Positions 40,908 through 50,129 of a DNA stretch of 64,000 bases are shown one piece after another; the first letter of the stretch is position 1, and each line of letters opens with the position of its first letter. The position numbers and the translations under genes were made by a program. Below the pieces are notes generated by a model. The model saw only the letters and a program-made list of their open reading frames with translations. It searched no databases and was not told where the DNA came from. The DNA is from CAYYYJ01 sp964631205 (GTDB taxonomy: Archaea; Aenigmatarchaeota; Aenigmatarchaeia; QMZP01; JACQNV01), in assembly GCA_964631205.1 (NCBI GenBank), contig CAZVWU010000002.1:62001-126000 (forward strand). Reading direction: 5' to 3'.

Positions 40908-42281
40908 TCACTTTTTATTTGCCCTCAAAATCTCCCCATACCTGACAAGAGCAGCGATACCCTTCACTGCCCTCTCAGGCGTTATATAGGTGGGTATCCC
41001 CCTTTTCTCCAAATCTGCCAAACACCTCTTTGTGAATTCGCCGCCTGTTGCGCACACAACAATCGGCTTCTGCGTTTTATTTTTTATCTCTGAGATCACA
41101 TCAATAACAGAAGGCTGCAAGGAAACTGTCTGGAACAGGGAAATAACAATTATCCCATCCACATTTTTGTCTTTAACCAAAATTTCTAAAGCCCCCCTGT
41201 ACCTTTCCTGATCCGCATCCCCAACAAGGTCAAGCGGATTGTGGACAGCCCCATAAGAGGGCAGAACTCCCTTCAAAAGCCCTATTGCTTCAGGGGAAAA
41301 CTCTGCAAGTTCCAGCCCGCTTTCAATCACTGAATCTGAAGTTATAACCCCGAACCCGCCGCCATTCGTGACAACAGCAATCCTTTTGCCTTTGGCAGTG
41401 GCTTGCTTTTCCAATGCCTTTGCAAAGTCAAAAATATCCTCAATACTCTCTGCTTCAATTATTCCTGCCTGCCTGAAAGCGGCCCTGTAAATATCGTAAG
41501 ACCCTGCGAGAGCCCCAGTGTGCGATGTAGCGGCCGACGACCCTTTTTCTGTTTTGCCTGCCTTGAAAATTATTAGAGGTTTTTTGGCAGAAATTTTCCT
41601 GGCAATATCCATGAACTTCCTGCCATCTGATACGCCTTCCATATACATCACAATCACCTTTGTTTTTTCATCCTCGCCCAAATACTCCAAAAACTCAACA
41701 TCCTTCACTCCAGCCTGGTTCCCATAAGAAACAAATTTTGCAATACCAATCCCCTGGTCTGCGATCATGTCCAGCAAGGTAGACCCAAAAGCGCCTGACT
41801 GGGAGAGAAAAGAGATCCAGCCCTCTTTCGGCCTCCTCAGCTTTGTTTTGGGCAAAAATAAGGTGTCAACCTGCGACTGCGCATTGAAAATCCCAAGGCA
41901 GTTCGGCCCTAAAATCCTTGTCTTGCTCCCTTTCACTGTTTTCAAAAGCTCTTCCTCGGATTTTTTATCCCCTGCCTCAGAATAGCCAGAGGTGACAACC
42001 ACAATAGCTGGAATTTTCTTTTTCACGCATTCCTTCAAGACCTTTGCAACAGCCTCCTTCGGAACAGCAACAACAGCGAGATCTACAGCCTCCTTTATCT
42101 CCAGCACAGACTTGTAAGCCTTCAAAAACATTATCTCCTGCTCGTGGGGGTTCACAGGATATATCTCGCCCTTATATCCATCCTTCAGCGCCTCGAGTAT
42201 AGAGAACCCAACCTTGCCCCTTTCCTTTGAGGCCCCTATAACAGCAACTGATTTCGGGTTAAAAAAAGCATCAAGATTCAT
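40908..42281 (-). CDS. ADP-forming acyl-CoA synthetase alpha subunit (CoA-binding and ligase domains)
   Basis: The start is placed at ATG 42281 (MNLDAFFNPKSVAVIGASKE), the standard start for this family; the upstream open frame is not conserved-looking, and AT-rich CAATAAATA lies about 25 bp upstream. The 457 residues contain the CoA-binding Rossmann domain, LGPNCLGIFN, and the phospho-His segment AATSHTGALAGSYD near residue 255. The enzyme makes ATP from an acyl-CoA, phosphate and ADP, giving a free acid, typical of fermentative archaea. The ATP-grasp beta subunit is not fused and not in this window. Confidence 0.85.
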   Translation of the reverse strand: MNLDAFFNPKSVAVIGASKERGKVGFSILEALKDGYKGEIYPVNPHEQEIMFLKAYKSVLEIKEAVDLAVVAVPKEAVAKVLKECVKKKIPAIVVVTSGYSEAGDKKSEEELLKTVKGSKTRILGPNCLGIFNAQSQVDTLFLPKTKLRRPKEGWISFLSQSGAFGSTLLDMIADQGIGIAKFVSYGNQAGVKDVEFLEYLGEDEKTKVIVMYMEGVSDGRKFMDIARKISAKKPLIIFKAGKTEKGSSAATSHTGALAGSYDIYRAAFRQAGIIEAESIEDIFDFAKALEKQATAKGKRIAVVTNGGGFGVITSDSVIESGLELAEFSPEAIGLLKGVLPSYGAVHNPLDLVGDADQERYRGALEILVKDKNVDGIIVISLFQTVSLQPSVIDVISEIKNKTQKPIVVCATGGEFTKRCLADLEKRGIPTYITPERAVKGIAALVRYGEILRANKK

Positions 42282-42330
42282 ATAGATTGTTTGGTTTTTC
42301 GCAATAAATAGGGCTGCAACAGCCACATAC

Positions 42331-42343
42331 ATAACAGTGTTAT
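42331..42343. repeat. Palindrome copy 6 (ATAACAnTGTTAT)
   Basis: ATAACAGTGTTAT in the 127-bp divergent spacer between the acyl-CoA synthetase gene and the repeat-protein gene. No ORB-like element was seen beside it, so here it looks more like a regulatory site. Confidence 0.65.
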
Positions 42344-42408
42344 ATCTGATGGCATAAGGGGCTCTCTCTTCATATGCACTTAAACCCAAGGAACCAGATA
42401 GTAAAAGT

Positions 42409-43389
42409 ATGGATAATGACACAAGGCTCTTGGAAATGGCACTCAGAACAGAACCCACAGACATTAAAACAGCCTTGCGTTTCTCCAACGCTTATCTAAG
42501 GAGCGGCGAGTTAAGGGAAGCTTACCTGACATTGCTGGAAGCAGATGCAGTGTTTCCAGACATCCCTGAAGTGAAAGCGTTGCTAAACCAAATCAATCTC
42601 ACAGACTTCGCAAATTACGAAATGGTTTCAGGCAGAAATTATAACGACGGCCTCCAAACTTTGAGAGCTGGAGACACTTCGCTTCAACCATATGTTATAA
42701 TAGATGGCGAAAAGCTTGCAAGGCCTCTAGACCTATCGGAGATCGCTAAATCAAGGCTGGAAGAATATGCTCTAATAGATGACCAAAGGCTTGCAAGGCC
42801 TCTAGATGGCCTATGGGAGATCTTTCTATGGAAGATCCTTAAATTAAGGCTGGAAGACCCATGGGAGATCGGTAAATCAAGGCTGACAAACCCAATCCCG
42901 TCAGGTGAACATCAGAAGTCCTGTGCAGCAATAGCTTATAGAGCAGAAGACCCTGATAATTTCAAGTTCATTCGAAGATCAAAAGAACTCATAATACTTC
43001 AAAGAAACCCCAGCAGATACCTCCGACTCGAACCAGGCCAATACGAAAATATCGCCGGAACAGTTCTGAACAGAAAAAGGGCAAAATACAGGAAACCTTT
43101 AGAAGAAAAGGAAGTATTGGATCACGAGGGCTGGAACGCCATTATTCCGGATCCGGAATTGTTAAAAGATTATGTAAAACTAGCATTCGCCGAGCTTAAA
43201 ATGAACCCCATACACGCAGACACGGAGAAAGGAATGACTTTCGATATAAGGTCGCAAGAAGAAATATCAGAAATAACTGAAGATCGGCTGCACGCTCTGG
43301 ACATGTACTACCTCAGCTTCGGCTCTGGTACGAGCGACAGACACGACCTTACCAGCAGTCCGCAGTTCGCCCGAGTAGTCCCAAAGTAA
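42409..43389 (+). CDS. Hypothetical protein with N-terminal TPR-like region and internal repeats, 326 aa
   Basis: Not recognised overall. Residues about 18-63 (IKTALRFSNAYLRSGELREA and following) look like one or two TPR helices. Residues about 97-160 hold an imperfect duplication: IDGEKLARPLDLSEIAKSRL followed by IDDQRLARPLDGLWEI and then WEIGKSRL. The rest is hydrophilic with no membrane segment. CACTTAAACC about 28 bp upstream could be its TATA box. A hairpin follows the stop codon. Divergent from the acyl-CoA synthetase gene with palindrome copy 6 between them. Confidence 0.6.
   Translation: MDNDTRLLEMALRTEPTDIKTALRFSNAYLRSGELREAYLTLLEADAVFPDIPEVKALLNQINLTDFANYEMVSGRNYNDGLQTLRAGDTSLQPYVIIDGEKLARPLDLSEIAKSRLEEYALIDDQRLARPLDGLWEIFLWKILKLRLEDPWEIGKSRLTNPIPSGEHQKSCAAIAYRAEDPDNFKFIRRSKELIILQRNPSRYLRLEPGQYENIAGTVLNRKRAKYRKPLEEKEVLDHEGWNAIIPDPELLKDYVKLAFAELKMNPIHADTEKGMTFDIRSQEEISEITEDRLHALDMYYLSFGSGTSDRHDLTSSPQFARVVPK
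42697..42889 (+). repeat. Imperfect direct repeat inside the 42409 gene
   Basis: Copy 1 spans about 42697-42771 and copy 2 starts at 42772. They share TAATAGATG, GCTTGCAAGGCCTCTAGA, GGAGATC and AAGGCTGGAAGA. A third partial copy ends about 42885 with GGGAGATCGGTAAATCAAGG. The DNA similarity is high enough to suggest recent duplication or slippage that kept the reading frame. Confidence 0.65.
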
Positions 43390-43408
43390 ACTTTTGCTCC
43401 AAAAGTTT
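43388..43408 (+). terminator. Hairpin after the 42409 gene
   Basis: AAACTTTTG, a CTC loop and CAAAAGTTT form a perfect nine-pair stem that overlaps the stop codon region. A second inverted repeat, AAATTTCC (43426-43433) and GGAAATTT (43447-43454), follows. The rest of the spacer to 43552 shows nothing else. The two hairpins lie between convergent genes, so they may end transcription from both sides, although archaeal termination often needs only U-tracts. Confidence 0.4.
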
Positions 43409-43552
43409 AATCAAAAAGGGAGGCTAAATTTCCTTCGCTATTGCTCGGAAATTTTACGGCTTCCACTACCGAAGGCGAGGCGGAAATTGGGGCCAAAACT
43501 ATTCAAATAAGCATAACCATGATTATAACAAGAAAACATATTCTGAAATCCT

Positions 43553-44602
43553 CTATTTCCCAAACAAATTTATCAATGGGTGATCCATATCTATCTCCTT
43601 CAACCCAGCCCTTTTCACTGAATCAAATACTTGGTCAATTTTTTTATTATCAAGCCCCTTGTAAAATTCCCTGAACATCATGCCCGTTGAAATGCTGCCG
43701 GCCAGCTGCCCCTTCCATTTTATTTCATATTCTTTCAAAATATTTTCAGAAAAATTGTTTTTATCAAAAGCCTTCTTGATTACTTTAGCTCCAATCTTGC
43801 CGCAAACCATCCCGTAATAAATCCCGCCGAAACTCCATGGTTTTGTCTGGGCAGCAGCATCCCCAACCAAAATTGTCCTGTCAAAATATGTTTTGTGGAA
43901 ACCTGTAGGTATAGGAGAGGCTCTGCGTTCACAACTGCATTTCTTATCCTTGATTTTAAAAAAATCCTCCATCAGCTCAAACTTAACCCCTGTCCCCAAA
44001 ATCCCGTACTCAACCCTTTTGCCTCTTGGGATCCTCCACAAAAACCCGTCCTTTACTTTTTCAGAATCAAACCAGACCTCGAAAAAACCAGAAGGGTCCT
44101 TCTCCTCAACCATTGTCATCAGACCAAGAACGCTGTCAATCGGCTTGACATCCCATGCCCTTCTTACAACAGAATTGTTCCCATCTGCACCAATAACTAG
44201 TTGAGCCTGAAATGCTTGTTTATTTGTTTTAATTTTTACTTTTTCTTTTTCAACCTGAATTTTTTCAACTTTATTATTAAAAAAAATATTATTCACTTTG
44301 CTCGCCAGAAAACTGTCTAACTTATCCCTGTCCAGGGCATAAGTCCCCTGTTTAATCACGAGATTGTGTTTTTTTCCAAAAGGAGAGTATAAGGTGCAAT
44401 TATTTATCTCATTTTCCACAAGCCCATCAACCGGTATATAATTCCTTATATCCTTTGAAACAAGCCCTGAACATGCTTTCCCGCCTGCAGTTTTTTTAGA
44501 CTCCAGAACAATAACCTTAAACTTATCCTGAAGCAGGCTTGCAATATAAGATCCTGCAGGCCCGCCGCCAACAACTATAATATCCGCCTCAGTCTTTGAC
44601 AT
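43553..44602 (-). CDS. Geranylgeranyl reductase-family FAD protein
   Basis: Started at ATG 44602 (MSKTEADIIVVGGGPAGSYI), 349 residues; nine upstream codons add nothing. The FAD-binding GGGPAGS motif is at residue 10, KACSGLVS near residue 42, VIGADGNNSVVRRAW near residue 145, and GDAAAQTKPWSFGGIYYGM near residue 255. Family members hydrogenate geranylgeranyl chains of archaeal ether lipids or act in related prenyl reductions. The specific substrate is inferred. It is divergent from secF. Confidence 0.82.
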   Translation of the reverse strand: MSKTEADIIVVGGGPAGSYIASLLQDKFKVIVLESKKTAGGKACSGLVSKDIRNYIPVDGLVENEINNCTLYSPFGKKHNLVIKQGTYALDRDKLDSFLASKVNNIFFNNKVEKIQVEKEKVKIKTNKQAFQAQLVIGADGNNSVVRRAWDVKPIDSVLGLMTMVEEKDPSGFFEVWFDSEKVKDGFLWRIPRGKRVEYGILGTGVKFELMEDFFKIKDKKCSCERRASPIPTGFHKTYFDRTILVGDAAAQTKPWSFGGIYYGMVCGKIGAKVIKKAFDKNNFSENILKEYEIKWKGQLAGSISTGMMFREFYKGLDNKKIDQVFDSVKRAGLKEIDMDHPLINLFGK

Positions 44603-44703
44603 AAATTTTTCCTCAAGACAATTCCCCACCGACTATGCTATCCGCGTCCATACAACCATAAGATTATAAATAATGGATTTAAGCCTATTCCGAATAATAT
44701 TCT

Positions 44704-45585
44704 ATGCTCGAACAAAATGCCAATCAAGCGCAGCCGCAAAAAAAATCATTTTATAACTACAAGCTCTTTGTCATATTCTCAATAGGGTTTTTGGTGCTGT
44801 CAATAGGAATATTAGTAAACAGCTATTTGACAACAGGCGACTTCCTGCAAAGGGGCATAGAGCTAAAAGGCGGCTCTGTGATAAGCATCCCTGCTTCAGG
44901 GCCAGTTGACATAAGGCTTGTTGAAGAAAGGCTCTCAGAATTCCCCCAGCTCTCTGTCCGCCAAATAAACGGGATATCAGGCTCTGAAATCTCAATTGAA
45001 ACATCATCAGACACAGACCCCCAGGAAATACTCGATAAGGTTAAAGATATAGCCCAAACAGAAAAGGCATCTATTAGGTCGGTAGGCTCATCCTTGGGGT
45101 CTTCCTTCTTTTTCCAAGTCCAGGTAGGCCTTATCGCATCCTTTATACTGATGGCAACAGTAGTCTTTGTGATGTTCCGTTCCTTCGCGCCATCAGTTGC
45201 TGTCATCCTCGCCGCTGTCTCAGACATAATAGAAACAATGGCAGTTATGAACCTGCTTGGAATACAGCTAACCCTCGCAAGCTTTGCTGCCCTTTTGATG
45301 CTGGTTGGTTACTCGGTTGACACAGACATGCTTCTTGGCTCCCGCGTGCTAAAAGGCTCTTCTTCAATCCCAATCTCTGAAAGAATTAAAGGCGCATTTA
45401 AAACAGGCATGACAATGAACATCACAACAATAGCTGCCCTGATAATATTATTCTTTTCAAACCTGTCGCCTGTGCTGACCCAGATAGCTTCTGTCCTGAT
45501 TATAGGGATTGTCCTCGACATGATCAACACATGGATCCAAAACGTCGCAATAATAAGGAGGTACGCAGAAAGCAAAGGTTTATGA
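44704..45585 (+). CDS. secF: Protein translocase subunit SecF
   Basis: A 293-residue protein with six membrane helices: the first at about residues 20-42, then an extracellular P1 domain beginning RGIELKGGSVISIPASGPVD, then five helices from about residue 130. VGYSVDTDMLLGSRVLKG is the typical helix-4/5 segment with conserved Asp residues, and AFKTGMTMNITTIAAL follows. With SecD, encoded directly downstream, it assists protein export. Archaeal SecDF are separate proteins, as here, in SecF-SecD order. Confidence 0.93.
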   Translation: MLEQNANQAQPQKKSFYNYKLFVIFSIGFLVLSIGILVNSYLTTGDFLQRGIELKGGSVISIPASGPVDIRLVEERLSEFPQLSVRQINGISGSEISIETSSDTDPQEILDKVKDIAQTEKASIRSVGSSLGSSFFFQVQVGLIASFILMATVVFVMFRSFAPSVAVILAAVSDIIETMAVMNLLGIQLTLASFAALLMLVGYSVDTDMLLGSRVLKGSSSIPISERIKGAFKTGMTMNITTIAALIILFFSNLSPVLTQIASVLIIGIVLDMINTWIQNVAIIRRYAESKGL

Positions 45586-45649
45586 TATTGATATGCTGTG
45601 CTAAATTGGATGGGATAGGCCAAGCTAACAAGGCGGACGTGTTTGTGAT

Positions 45650-47464
45650 ATGGCTTTAAAATTGCTTGAAAACTGGAAAGTGGTTGTTTTAGCGATAATG
45701 GTAATTGCAAGCCTTGCGGCTGTTGGCCTGAAATCAGGCCCAAGTAAAGGGGTTGAAATAGGCTTTATCTCAGAAAGCTCCCCTGCAAAAAACATCCTTT
45801 CGCAGGGCACGGTAATAACCAGTGTTGATGGTGTCCAGATATCCAACCTGAATGACTGGTTTAGGGAAACATCCAGCCTGAAAGGTCCAGTAGAGATCAC
45901 AGCTAACGGGGATGACTATAAAATCACAGTAAATGATACCCTTGGCCTTGATGTCCTTGATGTCCAGAAATTCAACTTGGATCTTGGCCTTGACCTACGT
46001 GGCGGCACAAGGGTAATCCTGAAACCAAAAGAAAATGTTTCAGCAGAAGTTGTTGAAAACATAAAGCAGACACTGCAGACAAGGGCAAACCTTTACGGCC
46101 TCAAGGAAATAAAATTCAAGACCCTCACTGACCTATCCCAAAACAATTTCATCCAAGTCGAGGCGAGCGGCGTAGGGTCTGACACAGTGAAAAACCTTCT
46201 GGCAACAACAGGCAAATTCCAGGCAAAAGTCACAAAACCAGTATACTTTTTCAACGCCACACAAGCAGAAATGCAGCTTGGCGAGAAAAAATACCCTGTT
46301 AAATTGGTAAATGCCCTCTCAGTCGAGATCGACAGCAAAACCCTGAACCCAGGCGACAAATTCCAGCTTGAAGAGATAAGCATACAATACCTTAACAGGA
46401 CAGGACAGGCAGCCCTTTTCCTTGCAGATGTGTATGAAGGCAAGGACATAGAGCTTGTCTACTCTGATCCCCAGAGGTCTGGTGTAATCCCAGTTGGCGA
46501 TAACAGCTACAGGTTTTATTTCGGCGTCCTTGTCTCACAAGAAGGCGCTGAAAAGTTCGCAAAAGTCACAGCAGGAATACCTTCTGTGCCTGATGCGTCA
46601 GGCGAATCATTCCTTCAGGGATCTGAGATCCTGATATATGTGGACGACAATCTTGTCTCATCCCTTAGGATCGGCTCAGAGCTCGGTGGCAAGCCTTACA
46701 CCAATCCCCAGATAAGCGGAGGCAGGCCAACACGAAAAGAATCTATTGAGGAGAAACTCCAACTCCAGACATTCCTTAGGTCAGGCTCCATACCAACAGG
46801 CCTGGATATAGTCTCGATAGATATAATATCCCCAACACTTGGAGCAGGCTTCATATCCTCCACGCTATACATAGGCCTGTTTTCTGGGCTAGCAGTCTTC
46901 CTCGTAGTGTTTGCCAGATACAGGAAACCGAAGATTGCGCTCCCAATGTTTTTTATTGCTATTTCAGAAATCATACTCATACTTGGAGTGGCGGCAATAA
47001 ACGATTCAAGGATATGGCTCTCCATACTTGGCCTTAACACGATTATTTTAATAGTTGCCTGGTGGAAGAAGAAAGAAGTTGACATATTCTCTTTCCTTGG
47101 AGCCCTTACAATACCGCTTCTTGGAGCAGGCCTTTCATGGACAATAGATTTGCCGGCAATAGGCGGCATAATAGCAGCGATAGGGACAGGCATAGACCAC
47201 CAGATTATAATCGCCGATGAAACCTTGCTTGGGGAGAAAAGGAAGCTTCTTGGCATGAAAGACAAAATAAAGGCCGCATTCTTCATAATCTTTGGCGCTG
47301 CCGCAACAATGGTAGCAGCAATGGCCCCGCTTCTTTTCCTGGTCGCAGAATTTGTGAAAGGCTTTGCAATCACATCCATAATAGGCGTGTGGATAGGGAT
47401 ATCAATGACAAGGCCAGCCTACGCAAAAATAATTGAGGCGATGCAAAAAGAGCACGGGACATAG
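45650..47464 (+). CDS. secD: Protein translocase subunit SecD
   Basis: A 604-residue protein. Helix 1 is at about residues 9-26, followed by a PDZ-like segment (GTVITSVDGVQISNLNDW, near residue 52) and then LDLGLDLRGGTRVILKPK near residue 105, the hallmark of SecD. The large periplasm-facing P1 domain runs to about 400, and five C-terminal helices include AAIGTGIDHQIIIADETL (conserved Asp-His region). Works with SecF 64 bp upstream. The PDZ-like insert before the P1 domain is unlike bacterial SecD. Confidence 0.93.
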   Translation: MALKLLENWKVVVLAIMVIASLAAVGLKSGPSKGVEIGFISESSPAKNILSQGTVITSVDGVQISNLNDWFRETSSLKGPVEITANGDDYKITVNDTLGLDVLDVQKFNLDLGLDLRGGTRVILKPKENVSAEVVENIKQTLQTRANLYGLKEIKFKTLTDLSQNNFIQVEASGVGSDTVKNLLATTGKFQAKVTKPVYFFNATQAEMQLGEKKYPVKLVNALSVEIDSKTLNPGDKFQLEEISIQYLNRTGQAALFLADVYEGKDIELVYSDPQRSGVIPVGDNSYRFYFGVLVSQEGAEKFAKVTAGIPSVPDASGESFLQGSEILIYVDDNLVSSLRIGSELGGKPYTNPQISGGRPTRKESIEEKLQLQTFLRSGSIPTGLDIVSIDIISPTLGAGFISSTLYIGLFSGLAVFLVVFARYRKPKIALPMFFIAISEIILILGVAAINDSRIWLSILGLNTIILIVAWWKKKEVDIFSFLGALTIPLLGAGLSWTIDLPAIGGIIAAIGTGIDHQIIIADETLLGEKRKLLGMKDKIKAAFFIIFGAAATMVAAMAPLLFLVAEFVKGFAITSIIGVWIGISMTRPAYAKIIEAMQKEHGT

Positions 47465-47522
47465 GGTAAAACTATAGTAATTCCAAAAATCATGTCAGGA
47501 ACTAAAATTTTAGTTCAAGGCT

Positions 47523-47810
47523 TTAGATGTACTCAATAGGCACGTTAGTCTCTCTTGAATATCCATCAAAAAGCCTTTCGACTGTTTCAGATTCTGGAGC
47601 TGATAGCCCTTCCCTAGAAATAGCCACAGGCTGATCCCTCTGGTTAAAGTAAGGTAGGTCGAAACTAATTTTCCCTACAAGAACCTTAAAATCAGTTTCC
47701 AGATGGCCAGATACAATTAAGCCCCCAGAGCCTGTATATGCGGGTGTATATGTGGCCAAATATTTCCTCTCACCGTTAACAGCGAACCCTCTGAACTCTA
47801 TCTTCGGCAT
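47523..47810 (-). CDS. Hypothetical protein, 95 aa
   Basis: Not recognised. A small, mainly beta protein (ATYTPAYTGSGGLIVSGHLE, KVLVGKISFDLPYFN) without signal peptide or membrane segment. It starts two bases after the stop of the membrane-anchored gene at 47813 and is almost certainly co-translated with it. The pair is tail-to-tail with secD. Confidence 0.55.
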   Translation of the reverse strand: MPKIEFRGFAVNGERKYLATYTPAYTGSGGLIVSGHLETDFKVLVGKISFDLPYFNQRDQPVAISREGLSAPESETVERLFDGYSRETNVPIEYI

Positions 47811-47812
47811 AA

Positions 47813-48346
47813 CTAAGACTTCTCGACAAATTTGGTCACGTTGCCAAAAAGGTGTATAAATTCAGGATTTATTGTGCCCGTCCCTACAAAACCTTCAACC
47901 TCTATTGTGTTATTATTTGTTGACTTGCTCCAGCCATCCTTTAATATGTTCATCTTTGTGTTGGAAAGGCTGAGCTTATTAAGTTTTAAGCGCGATCCCA
48001 AATCTGCATTGCCTAATTTAAAATCCACTTTTAAAGGCGTCCGTGAATCAATAAGCTTCAATGTTTTGTTAAAGTAATCAACCCTTACTTCCCCCAAAAA
48101 GGCTGAAAATGTTGTAGATTCTATGGTTATGTCAATGGGCGATTCAGGCTTGAGAACAAACTCTCCTTGAGGAAAAACATAAAGATCTAGGGTTCCCCCA
48201 GGCTTCCCTGAGGCGCCGAAGCTCACCTTGCCGCTTCCTTTGAAAGCCCCTGTAAATTTATCAGCTACCCCTTCAAAATTTATAAGCACTAGCACAATAA
48301 TCACAACAATTATAATAATCGCAGCAATCACTTTTGAAGAAAACAT
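47813..48346 (-). CDS. Membrane-anchored beta-domain protein, 177 aa
   Basis: Not recognised by name. One N-terminal helix (KVIAAIIIIVVIIVLVLINF, about residues 5-25) is followed by an outer domain of alternating beta strands: GGTLDLYVFPQGEFVLKP, FLGEVRVDYFNK, SLSNTKMNILKDG and EVEGFVGTGTINPEF. The pattern suggests a small immunoglobulin- or LEA14-like fold; this is inference. It is divergent from the DUF1512 gene and forms a two-gene unit with the 95-residue protein. Confidence 0.55.
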   Translation of the reverse strand: MFSSKVIAAIIIIVVIIVLVLINFEGVADKFTGAFKGSGKVSFGASGKPGGTLDLYVFPQGEFVLKPESPIDITIESTTFSAFLGEVRVDYFNKTLKLIDSRTPLKVDFKLGNADLGSRLKLNKLSLSNTKMNILKDGWSKSTNNNTIEVEGFVGTGTINPEFIHLFGNVTKFVEKS

Positions 48347-48423
48347 ATAAAGGCTGGCCCCCTAGAGTTATATACCTGTTAATAATATATATAATAAGGT
48401 TTAAATCTATCACTAATTATCTT

Positions 48424-49620
48424 ATGTCTTTTCAACCAACCCTCTTCCAGCTCGGCGGCACGGATATAATATCCTCCCTATTTTCCATGTTTTTATTGGT
48501 AATATTTTTCATGTTCTACCCAAGGCTGATGATGGGCCAGATAATATGGAAGCTGGAAAAAAGCGCGTCTGAGATAGAGGAGATGGCTGCCAGCTCCAAA
48601 AAAATACTAATCAGGCAGATAGCAAAAAAGCCGAAAAAGGAATTGAAAGAGGCAGTCGACAGATTCTACGAATTTTTCTCCACAGGGCCTGTCGACCTTG
48701 ACCCTTACGGAATAATCAAAAAATGGGATTATGTGGTAAGGGAACAGAAGGACCGATTTACCCAATTTGTCAAGGGGATAGCACCAAGGCTTGATAGCGA
48801 TAAAAAAGCGAACGTGGAGATGGGCTTTGCTGCAGGGATAACACTTTATGATGTCGCGAAAATAGTCAGGCATTTTGTTGAAACAGCAAAAAAGACAAAG
48901 AACATCCAAATAGCAATGATCATCCAGATGCAGATGCCAATGATCGAGAAGATCTCCAAATCCTTATATGCAGGCACAAAGGCCCTTGTGAAAGGCGAGC
49001 CTGTTGGCGACGGGTTAGGCCCGCTAGTTGCAGCAGACCTTATAGGGAATAACCCTGTAAAAGAAATTGAAGAAGATATTGTCGCCGCAAAAACAAAAAT
49101 CAAAGGCAGGACTGTTTTTGTCATGAAATCAAAAGGCCCTGGGGGCAGGCTAGGCTATCCTGGAAAAGCCCTGCTTAAGCTTGCAAAAGGCCAGAAAATC
49201 TCTAAAATAATAACAGTCGATGCAGCAGCCAAATTAGAAGGCGAGAAGACAGGCAGCGTTGCGGAAGGGATTGGCGTTGCAATGGGCGGGATCGGGGTCG
49301 AAAGGTCTTACATAGAAAATATAGCTGTCCAGAAGAATATACCAATAGACGCTGTGATTGTAAAGATGTCGCAGGAAGAGGCAATCATGCCAATGAGAAA
49401 ATCGATAAAAGATGCAGTCCCAAAGGCAAAGGAAGCAATAAACAGGATGATAGAATCATCCAAATCAAAAGGCCCTATCGTTATAATCGGCGTCGGCAAC
49501 ACATCAGGCGTAGGCAACAGCAAAAAAGCAGCTGAGCAAACAGCTTCATGGGTGGAGAAAAACGAAAAGGAAATCAAGAGAAGGCAGAAAGAAAAAGGCA
49601 AGAAAGACGATATAGAATAA
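48424..49620 (+). CDS. DUF1512-type archaeal membrane-associated protein
   Basis: Started at ATG 48424 (MSFQPTLFQLGGTDIISSLF), 398 residues; the 30 upstream codons overlap promoter DNA. One N-terminal helix (about residues 18-36, FSMFLLVIFFMFYPRLMMGQ) is followed by a long cytosolic part. The latter half is glycine-rich, with GPGGRLGYPGKALLKLAK, KIITVDAAAKLEGEKTG and VIIGVGNTSGVGNSKKA, as in the archaeal DUF1512 family. The family is conserved in archaea without known function; the glycine-rich blocks suggest nucleotide or metal-ligand binding. Confidence 0.75.
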   Translation: MSFQPTLFQLGGTDIISSLFSMFLLVIFFMFYPRLMMGQIIWKLEKSASEIEEMAASSKKILIRQIAKKPKKELKEAVDRFYEFFSTGPVDLDPYGIIKKWDYVVREQKDRFTQFVKGIAPRLDSDKKANVEMGFAAGITLYDVAKIVRHFVETAKKTKNIQIAMIIQMQMPMIEKISKSLYAGTKALVKGEPVGDGLGPLVAADLIGNNPVKEIEEDIVAAKTKIKGRTVFVMKSKGPGGRLGYPGKALLKLAKGQKISKIITVDAAAKLEGEKTGSVAEGIGVAMGGIGVERSYIENIAVQKNIPIDAVIVKMSQEEAIMPMRKSIKDAVPKAKEAINRMIESSKSKGPIVIIGVGNTSGVGNSKKAAEQTASWVEKNEKEIKRRQKEKGKKDDIE

Positions 49621-49636
49621 GACTTATTCTGATTTT

Positions 49637-50014
49637 CTAACCACTTCTTTTAGGCATCTGTCCGGATCCTTTCATCTCCTTTGCTCTGGATAACTCTCTT
49701 TTAAAAAACTCTTTTTTCAGATAGCGCGCAACACTAACAGCCAACCTTGCTGCAACTTCTCTACCGTCCCCAGACTTGTAACCCCCTTCTTCAAGGTGGT
49801 TCTCTGTAAATTCAAAAAGCATCCTCATCTCTTCAGGCTCTACGCCAACATCAATGCAGCCATCTGTTAAAATCTGCGCATACGGAACAAGACGAAACTC
49901 ATCCACATCACCGCTTACTACCCTGTAAATACGAAGCAGATCATCAACAGCTTCCCCTGGCGTGATAGAAGAATTATAACACCCGAAAATCCTGTTTAAT
50001 TCATGTTCATCCAT
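49637..50014 (-). CDS. Hypothetical helical protein, 125 aa
   Basis: Not recognised. A soluble, mostly helical protein with many Glu and Arg (GVEPEEMRMLFEFTENHLEE, EVAARLAVSVARYLKKEFF) and a basic C-terminus. No Cys, membrane segment or signal peptide. Convergent with the DUF1512 gene and divergent from the thymidylate synthase-like gene across about 115 bp. Confidence 0.55.
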   Translation of the reverse strand: MDEHELNRIFGCYNSSITPGEAVDDLLRIYRVVSGDVDEFRLVPYAQILTDGCIDVGVEPEEMRMLFEFTENHLEEGGYKSGDGREVAARLAVSVARYLKKEFFKRELSRAKEMKGSGQMPKRSG

Positions 50015-50129
50015 AACGTTGATAATTTGAACTTAAACTTTAAATATCCAACTCCACAATCCTGTCGCCAATTTAAATTTCAACTTCAATTAACTTAATG
50101 GAAAATAAAAAACTGCTTTTAATTGGCGT

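Noticed and set aside
43441..43674. Open frame of 77 codons on the plus strand over the start of the spacer and the end of the geranylgeranyl reductase gene
   Set aside because: Its first part lies over hairpin-forming spacer sequence and the rest is antisense to a well-supported gene; no family resemblance.
46696..47379. Long antisense frame (227 codons) over secD
   Set aside because: It mirrors the codon bias of secD, which has full family motifs on the plus strand.
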